From positions 1-64,000 of the forward strand of contig JASANE010028056.1 of the NCBI GenBank assembly GCA_030248225.1: a stretch of 64,000 nt of DNA. Direction: 5' to 3'. Made by a program: the position numbers and the translations under genes. Position 1 is the stretch's first letter. Each line of letters opens with the position of its first letter. The stretch is from Trileptium ribeirensis (Eukaryota; Nematoda; Enoplea; Enoplida; Thoracostomopsidae). Of this stretch, positions 26,201-35,200 are shown piece after piece. The notes beneath the pieces were generated by a model. It had not been told where the DNA came from, ran no database searches, and saw only the letters and a list, made by a program, of their open reading frames with translations.

Positions 26201-29200
26201 ACTGCACCTCGACAAAACGGAGGTACCCCCGGCAAAAATTCGTATACCTCCTGCTCAAAGCCCCCTGCTGAGAAAAATAAACGTCTAAACGCGACAAGAT
26301 CCTGCAAAAAAATCGGCCCCCCGGCAAAATGCGGCACCCCCGACAGGCGAGCCGCCCCCCCCCGCGGCTTTAATTTCCGAGGTTTTTACTAGCCTGCTGA
26401 ATTATGTACATTTTTATCGAGAGGCTTCGAAACACTGTAATGCAATTTCGACTGCCTCAAATGTCTTGTTTCATCATTTAGTCATTGAGTCAATTTAGTC
26501 TTTTTCGGTTAAAACAGGCGTCAACAATAATGTATCTCTTACCTTTATCGGATGCTTTACGGCCTCCAGGATCATCAGACGGGATGTATCACGAATAAGA
26601 CTCGGTTTGCCAAGGCGCGACTCAACATATCGTGCAAACACCGACGTCGCATTTTTCGCCGAGTAAACGCCAAGCGCAAGAAGTGAAACTCCTGCGGCCT
26701 GATAGTAAGAAATCCAAGGTCAGTAATTAATCATCTATGGTTCATAGAAACGAGGCGAGCGGGAGCGAGCGGACTTTCCACCTATAGCATTGCTAACGAC
26801 AAAAATTGTGAAAAAATTTTTTTGCCCGTTTGTAGAAATAATGAATTTTCACAATTTTTTTTATTTGATCATAAATTCAGTGTATTCGTACCTTTTCGTC
26901 TTACGACCGACCACGTCTGCTGGGTCGAAATAGGAGGAATAGGGGTCAAAGGTCATATTTTTTAAAGGATGATCTTTACGAGACACTAGTTAGATAGAAC
27001 TAAATAAGATATTATTTCAAAATACACATAATAAAATTTTATACTCTACTACTGAAGAAGACGTAAAAGGAAAGTTATGAATCCGCACTGCTGTAATGAT
27101 TTCAAATTTTACGAATTTGAAGAGCTTTCTAAAAGTGCACCCTTTTAGCATTCACATAGCAGTCACATCTGTCTAAAAAGTCTTGCGATACTTTGTATAT
27201 ATATAAATGAATTAGGTCCGGCAGAAGAATTACGAAAAACAACATAATTCCTTTCTTTCTAAACATAATACTAATTCCTTGTGAGTTTTCAAATTACATT
27301 CAAAGGCGTATGAAATTCCCATTAAACTTCTAAAATATATTTCAGATAAATCAGCTTAGAAGCCTCAGAATAGAGGAAGAATTCATAAATATTACAGTAC
27401 AGAACTATTTGTGTTTCAAATAAAATTATTATTTTTATATATCTAGATTAAAACAGTTTATACTACGAGTGAAAATTATAGTTAAGACATATAACCCGTT
27501 CGTGCCAGGAAAGCGACAACGAACGCAATAATTAAACGAAACTTATATAATTAATAAAAAATATTATGCAGAATTATGATTTTTGCTACTGACCTATAAT
27601 ATCGTATTATTTAATGTTTTAATTGTTTACGAAAACGTGAAACTTGTCTGAATACTAAATGAAAAATAAACATACGGCTGCGGTGACTTTTCCCCAGTCA
27701 GATATGAAAGCTTGAAATCCAGCTCCAAATGCACTACTCCCAGTTCTAAAACAAACATTGGTTGGTATGCATTCAGTATGACAAGTGCTAGGACCCACAG
27801 CGTAAAATGAGACTTAAAGTATGTTCCTTCGAAGTTATTATTTAGACTTTCGAAAATTACGAACTTTTGGGACTTAAAAATTCAACTAAAGAAGCTCTAT
27901 TTCGATACCAACTATAGTTACTAAGCGAAGACAAGGCAGCAATTATAGCTCTTCAGCATAGTTATAGATTTCATCCAGGAGAGCACAGAATACACGCATT
28001 TTCTAACATGAAACCTGCATTATATAACACAAAATGTGTACACCTATTATGAAAAAACTGGAGACCATACTTCATGAGCAGGTTATATAGTGGAAAGGTG
28101 TATGAAGCGATGCCCTATACTATTGGCTATCCTATACGAATATCTTCATAATACGTTTCTGGACATTTCAAAAACACTGGATAGTCGCGCGAAAAACAAG
28201 GAAAAGTTTAACACTACGTGCAAATATTATGGAGACTGTGAATTGCGCTGCGATTTTTATATTTTCCAACGCTCGGTCGGTGCATGTTGCGATTGTTACT
28301 AAAACACGTGTAACAATTCCCACAACACAATTTACAGTGAACGAACATTTACTATATTACCAAGGTATTATTTATTCTGTAATGTCAGTAATAACCACTA
28401 CATTTTTATCATCTTCTATACAGGTATCGCGACTACCGACGATAGATAATTGGCCTATACCATCATGCGCTCCAACATGAATGACGAAGATAATTTATAA
28501 ACTATTTTGCAGCCTGTCTAAGAGAGCAAAAACGTCAGTGTTCAACCACAAACGCTGTATTCATTAGTCGCTTCGCAACTACGTCCATCCATATCACTTC
28601 GAAGCAATAATTTTACTGATTTTACTGCTCTGTTGAAAAAACAATATTACTTGATAGCTTCCAAAACTGTCGTCCGTCTTTCGGCAGCACGAGTTCGAAT
28701 CTGCTGCAAAGTGAGATCTTGATTTTCACGGTCGACTTTTGCTTTTCCGCGAAGTTCAGCGTCGACTTTTTTCATTTCAAGCTCATGACGCTTCTGAAGT
28801 TCGTGCTCTACCGACGCTTAAATTAATCAGTAGTACATTCCTAAGTATTATTTCAACATAAAAGTAATTAACTGCGTTCCGAACTCACAAGTTAGCACAA
28901 AACGAACACGGCAATAAGTTTCCCACCATGCCCCAAAACCCCCAAGTGAAACTTTTCAACCACATAGGACGTCAGAACAAATTTTTGAATTTTGGGTCGA
29001 GGAACGACAAGGGTACCATACATTAAACCCCATAGCTTAATTGAAAAACCTTAATCCGAACCGGACCCTTAATTGAAAAACAAAAAAGAAATGGCATCGG
29101 CATTTGCTATGTTACTATGAAATAAAACCAAATAGAGAAAAAATTCGAAAGTTAAGATAAAAATAACCTTGCTTCTGTGAAGGCCACTAAAATAAACTAA

Positions 29201-32200
29201 AGTGACGTAAAACCCTCATTTCTGACCCCGGAACCAGACCTCAAATGAAATGTATAATCGCTAAATTTGAAATATTTTTAAACCAACCTCTTCGCATTTG
29301 TTCTTGCTTTTTCACAGATTCCTCTTGCTTCCTTAGCAAATCATCCTGGTTGCGTTGCTGAAATAAAAGATGTATAGTCATTGGCAGAAATAAAGAGCAA
29401 ATAAATTGATCGGAATTTCGACCGATTTCGATTAAAAGAAACTTCGATCGATTACAATAATTAAGCGAAATTTCGGTCGACTGCGATTTTGATCGGGTTC
29501 GATTACACTTATCTGTGGATGGTACTGTTGGAATTAGATACAAAATTCTTCGACATGGCGGTACATATGGGGCCGAAACAGATGAGCTGCCAAAAAGTGA
29601 ATAAATAACATCGATTAAGTTTGTAATAGCACTGCATTGCTTCGTTTATTCAAACAGTAGTATAGTTTCATAAATATACAAACATCTTTATTTCACCTGA
29701 TTTTTTCGTTAGTGTGCGTAATCCTATTTATACTTTCTCCAAAGATTCGGCCTATATTATTAAACATTGTCCTTGCGAGATAGCTGTGACCGTTTATTGG
29801 GTGAAAATTTTTTAACATAACTATTGATTATATTCAGATTTCGTTTAGCACACCTTGGAGAGCAAACCCTGACAATCCTTCCTTTCAAGCTAAAATCCGT
29901 CGTATATTACAACAATTTATAAGTGTCTCTGTCTTTATCGAATAGACCGAAAAATTTTATTCTGCAGTCGTCTTAACAATGTCGATAACGCTCCTACAAC
30001 CTTTTAATTATTATTACATATCGTGTTTTTATATAACAGTTGATTCAAATGTTGCTAAAATCACCAATTTAAGAATATCTAGAACGCCTAGTGAGAAGAC
30101 AAGAAAATCCTGCAAAAGTGAAAGATTTTCAAGACAAAAACAAGACGAATGTCTAATGCTACGTCCACCCGTTTAAAGTTTTAACTCAAAATCTTAAGCC
30201 ATGTTTTGCATTTTTGGCAAATTTGAACGCGTGCACACGCTTCAAACATTTGTATACAATAGCTAATCTAGGATAAAGAAAACATCATGAAAATCTTTGA
30301 ACTAATGTTTCACAAAACATTACAAGTGAACTTAAAGCATCATGATATGCCACATTTTTACACCACAAGTTAAAGTAAAATTTTGATCAAATTAAGAGCA
30401 CAAGTTTTGAGCAAAAATTTTGAACCTGTCAACGCAGCTTTATGTTAAGATTACCTTGTACTAAAGTTAAACTTGGTTAAGCATTATTTGTCATAGTCAA
30501 GCTTAAAATACCTTTCGGCTGGGACTCATATGCTACAAGAAAGTGCAATTCAACATCAATAGCACTTGATGACACGTCACATTGCGTCTGGTCACCATTA
30601 TGTTGTGACCAGATAGAGCATCTCGCAGCTGGAACAAAAAGCTTCGTCCCACGCTACGCTGTACGCCTACTATTGCAATATTATTTTCAGTTAAGGTAAT
30701 ATACATTAAAATTCACCTGTGCAGCAAGTTCCTCCTGAAGTCGCTTCCGCGCTAACTGATCTTCGTAGTCTGCCCGCTGAAACAAACAACATTTTATAAT
30801 CACTATCTAAAATCCTAAAACCTTTTGATAACTAGTCGGTAGTGGAACTACATTTCTGAGCGGAGCTTAGGCTGTGGCATTACGAATGTACTCAATTTTA
30901 TGTTCTCGTAACTACACTGCATAGGGCATAAGGCTTTATCGTTGGTAAAAATATTGTATTTGAATTCTTCGACCCAAAAACCCTATAATGGTTTGACCGA
31001 AACGATTCTATTTCAATAGATAACACAAATATTGCAAAATTCTCTATTTTAGCTGCATAACCTTGCTAATTACTAATTAACCACTCAAAATTGTTTAATC
31101 CCAAATATCAGGTGCACACTTTGACATGATAGGCTTTCAAACAAAAAAAAGTTTTTTAAAATCGGTTCAGTGGTTCATGAGATCCGTCGGACAGAACGAA
31201 CGAACGGACAGACATCGACCTTTTTACTCCAGACAGAAAATAATAACGCTTCGCTCGGCTTCGCCGAGCTCCGCTGAACAATTCATCAATCTATTATTAA
31301 GCATTCCAAATGAAACAAATGTATTAAGTGCGTCAACAAAAATTACACTGTACACAGTCCACCATACGCTAGTCACTAGATCGGCTAAGCTACAAATGGA
31401 GCTCGGATCGGCCGCGTCATAGCCTTAGCTTGGACATAACTAAAAGTAGTAAAAGGCATAACTAGGAGACTACATATCTATTACAAACTAGTATGTTATC
31501 CTCTTTGAAACATTGTTGTAGGTTTGATGTAAAATTTGCGTATTTTTCTTCTCCGTCCAAAGTCCAGAAAAACGCATACTGGCAAAATCTATAAATCACT
31601 ACTTTCAAGAAAAGAAAAATCAAAATTTCAAACGTTTTACCACAATTTGAATATATTTGGCGCCAAAATTGAGCATTCTTTATTTCCTGATTGGGAATTC
31701 TTTACCGGAGGGCAAAAATATTTCACAGAACTAAAACTTCAAAAAAACTGAAACCAATGAGATTTACGGCTTAAAAACCTAACATTTACAAACCCTTTTT
31801 TTACTATCCCTAGCCATTAAAAACTTGGGTAAATTAGATTTTATTGGTTTCTTGGAACAGCGCACACGAAGGACTTAAACAATATTCACTTAATAATTGC
31901 CCACATAAACTTTTGTTGTGAAACTACAACAGTGCTCGATAGAAATGACCACCACTCGGTCGTTGTTCACCCGATGATCGCTCGAAAAGTGACAACCATT
32001 CCTGAAACGAACAGCACCTGACAGAAATAATACATATTCACTTGATTTTCCCATGCTGCTCCCATAACGGTATAATTGTTATCGCCTGCCCGAAAACCCA
32101 ACATTATTCTGGGTGCATAACTGTACGAAAAACCTGGTTTTTCAATCAAGTTACCCTAATAAAATTTTCATTATTTAGAGTTGGAAACACTGTCACTGTG

Positions 32201-35200
32201 ACAACTTCGGCATAAAATTGAACGCTGCTCGCTCACTGTTCCCTAGCAACTTGTTATGAGAAAATAAAATTTTATTTGTAAATTCAGTTGTTGTTCACTT
32301 GTAAAGCGACGAGGCAATTATAGCGTATACTGTATTAAAAACCTGGAGGGCTTAAATTAAATCTTAAATAAACTTGCTCATAGAAAGAACTATAATTCCA
32401 AATATACGAACATATTTAGCCTGTTGAGCTTCGTGTTCCATTGTTTTTCGTCGCTCTTCTTCCGCAACTCTGCGTTGATTAACTTTGCTATTTTCAATTG
32501 AAGCTTCAAATTGCTAGAATAAATATTTCTGTTAAAGGTAAGTCGCTAAACAGCAATCAAAACAGATTTCAAAGTAGTGTACTAAGAATCTCTGACCATG
32601 GGGCGTCTAACTATAACCAGTTTTTTAATTTATTTAAAGATTCGCAGTTGATATTGCCACACAAATACTTACAGATACGTTTTCTGGAACTTCCAGAAAC
32701 TGATATTATAATTTTTGGTGAATTTAAACGCGTGAAAATATTTGATAGTACGAAAAGAATGTAAACATCTGAACTTTTGAAGAACAAAACAATATTACAA
32801 CAAATATTCACTGGTATTCTGAATACGATGGTGAATTTGGTGAGGTTTCATCTATAGTTGTCAATATATGTAATCACCTGCAACAGACTGTGTTTGACGT
32901 GTACCATCCTAAACCCTTTGCAACCTCCGAAGCTTTGTAATGATGTTTTGATTCGAATTAAGAAGCATAAGCTATTCTACCAATCTAATCTATAATAGCA
33001 TATTTGAAGGCGTAGTAAACAACAACAAATACAGACTAAATTCTTTCGGTAAACAGGTTCAAAGATGGTGGACATGAAAGCCGTTGAAAATCCCTGAGAT
33101 GGTAGGGCACAATCATGTTGCATTCTGTATGACCGCACCATCGTATTCAACGTCCCGGAAAATCTATGCAATCCGTTCAAAAGGCCCTGAAAGCAACATG
33201 TAACTGAAGACAGACTAGATTGTCGACCATAAAGGCATTGACTCTATAATGTTAAGCCACGGTATTCAGGCTACCAAAATACTTATATAGACCATTCTTG
33301 ATGCCCTGCACGAAATACATAAACAAACGAATGAAATCATATTGCATTAGGGAAGGCGGGTTCGTCGACCATAAACCCCATGAAACCGTTGAAAAAGTAG
33401 TGATATTGCACAACAAAACCATCGTATTCAGCGTGTTTGATTACCTATTAATCCACTTGCTGTTAGTTAAAACGTGCAATAAGATGCTGAAATTTGAAAA
33501 AAATCGATATTTTATGCAATTACTCGAAGAAATATTTGAGCCCATAGCGGCCCTGGAAGAGGCCCAACAAAAAAGTAACTTCCAGTAAATTTGTTGCATA
33601 TAGAAAAGCTCGTTGAATTCTTCATTTTTCAATGCGATGCATGTGTCGCAAGATGTGAGCAGCAAAAAACTAGTAACCGTATTGGCCGTATTTGGCAAAA
33701 AATCTTGAAAACAAGCTTTGCCATTTTAACCCGAACGATGAGGCCGGACCTTTCTGAATTCAACTAAAGGACACATTGTCATCACTTTTGATATCGAACC
33801 AAAAGTTTTGTCAAAACCTAATTACTCGAAGATGAGTCATCAATTGTTATGCTGACACAAAAAATTTCTCACAAGTTTCCCTCTAGGCTCGCCTTCTTGG
33901 CTACGTTTCAAAAATTTTCGGAATAAAATTAGCAAAATATTGCAAAAACCAGCATTCAAATATTCAAACAGAACGGTTTGCCACATAGTCCATTGGAAAA
34001 CAAAGCCAAATGTTGATCAAATCTTGGTATAAAGTTTTAGCTTAACACTAGACGCTGACAAATTTCTACATGGAACGTTTCGTGAAACAATTTATCGATT
34101 TTATGTTTCAACTGCCAGCTACATGTGAAGTTCTATTACTTTGGCTTGAGCAGCGAGTTCCAATTGACGCGTCCGTTCTTGTTCACGAGAAAGCTCCAAG
34201 GCTTGTGAAGCATGTGCTGAAACACAAATATGGTATAAGTTGTATTAATCTGGACATTTCGGTACAACTGCAGCAACTATAATGCTTTCAATCAGAAGAG
34301 CTACTCACTACTGCAGAAATTTCAAGTAGTTTTCGGCGTTGTTCCATGGTTTTGCACGGTTAAAAATTTTGTACTTAAAGGAACTCATGTTTTCATTTGT
34401 CAGAGTTGATAAGCTAACAGTATGAGTGGATTTTGTATAATGAGTGAAAAGAGCGTAGCTAAAAATTCTTACTGGCCACTGCCACTGGTCAGCATGGTAA
34501 ATATAAACGGTGTCCGTTTCTGGGGTTTTTGGAGTGACACGCATAACTCAGCTTTGACTGCGATTGAATCGCGCCATAGCTCATTCGAAAACTTAAAATG
34601 TCTTCTGAGCGCTTTAGTTAGACGTGAAAACAGATTCCAACCCCTTCCGGTCCTAAAAGGTGGTAAACAAGCTCGGGTCGGATCAAAAATGGGTTCGACA
34701 AACCATATTTTTAATTGGATCTCAAGAATCGTTGCAGATGTTTCAGGCAAATCAGGTTCATTTTGTAGAGCAATTAAAGCTCTATCTAACTGAAGAAAAA
34801 GGCTAATTTTTAATTTCTGAACATTACCCTTGGCTAGAGGATTAGGAACCGACGAGGTTTTAAAAGAGCCCATGACACCCGAAATATAGGAAACTCGACA
34901 GACATTTAAACGCGATATTGGGTCAGTTTATAAAGCAAGTGAAAATCTATGTAGCTCAGGGAGTAACTGGAATTCCGGTTCCGGCGAAAATCGTGTTCCG
35001 GTTGCGATTCCGGCAAAGAGGCAAAAACCATACCGGAACCGTAATTCCGGTTTAAAAATTTTTTGAAATTTTCCACATTTTTTGCTTCATCTATGATCCA
35101 AACTATGTAATATATATTATACAATGATCACGCTTCAATACAACCAAGCAAAAGAAAAGATTAATTAAGTAATTTGCTGTGTGAAACGTAAGTAGGGCAC

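Noticed and set aside
34422..34873. Overlapping ORFs of 123 and 134 codons on opposite strands
   Set aside because: They lie in ATAD3 intron 1 in a dispersed repeat also seen at 36180-36990 and 50510-50980; no domain recognised.
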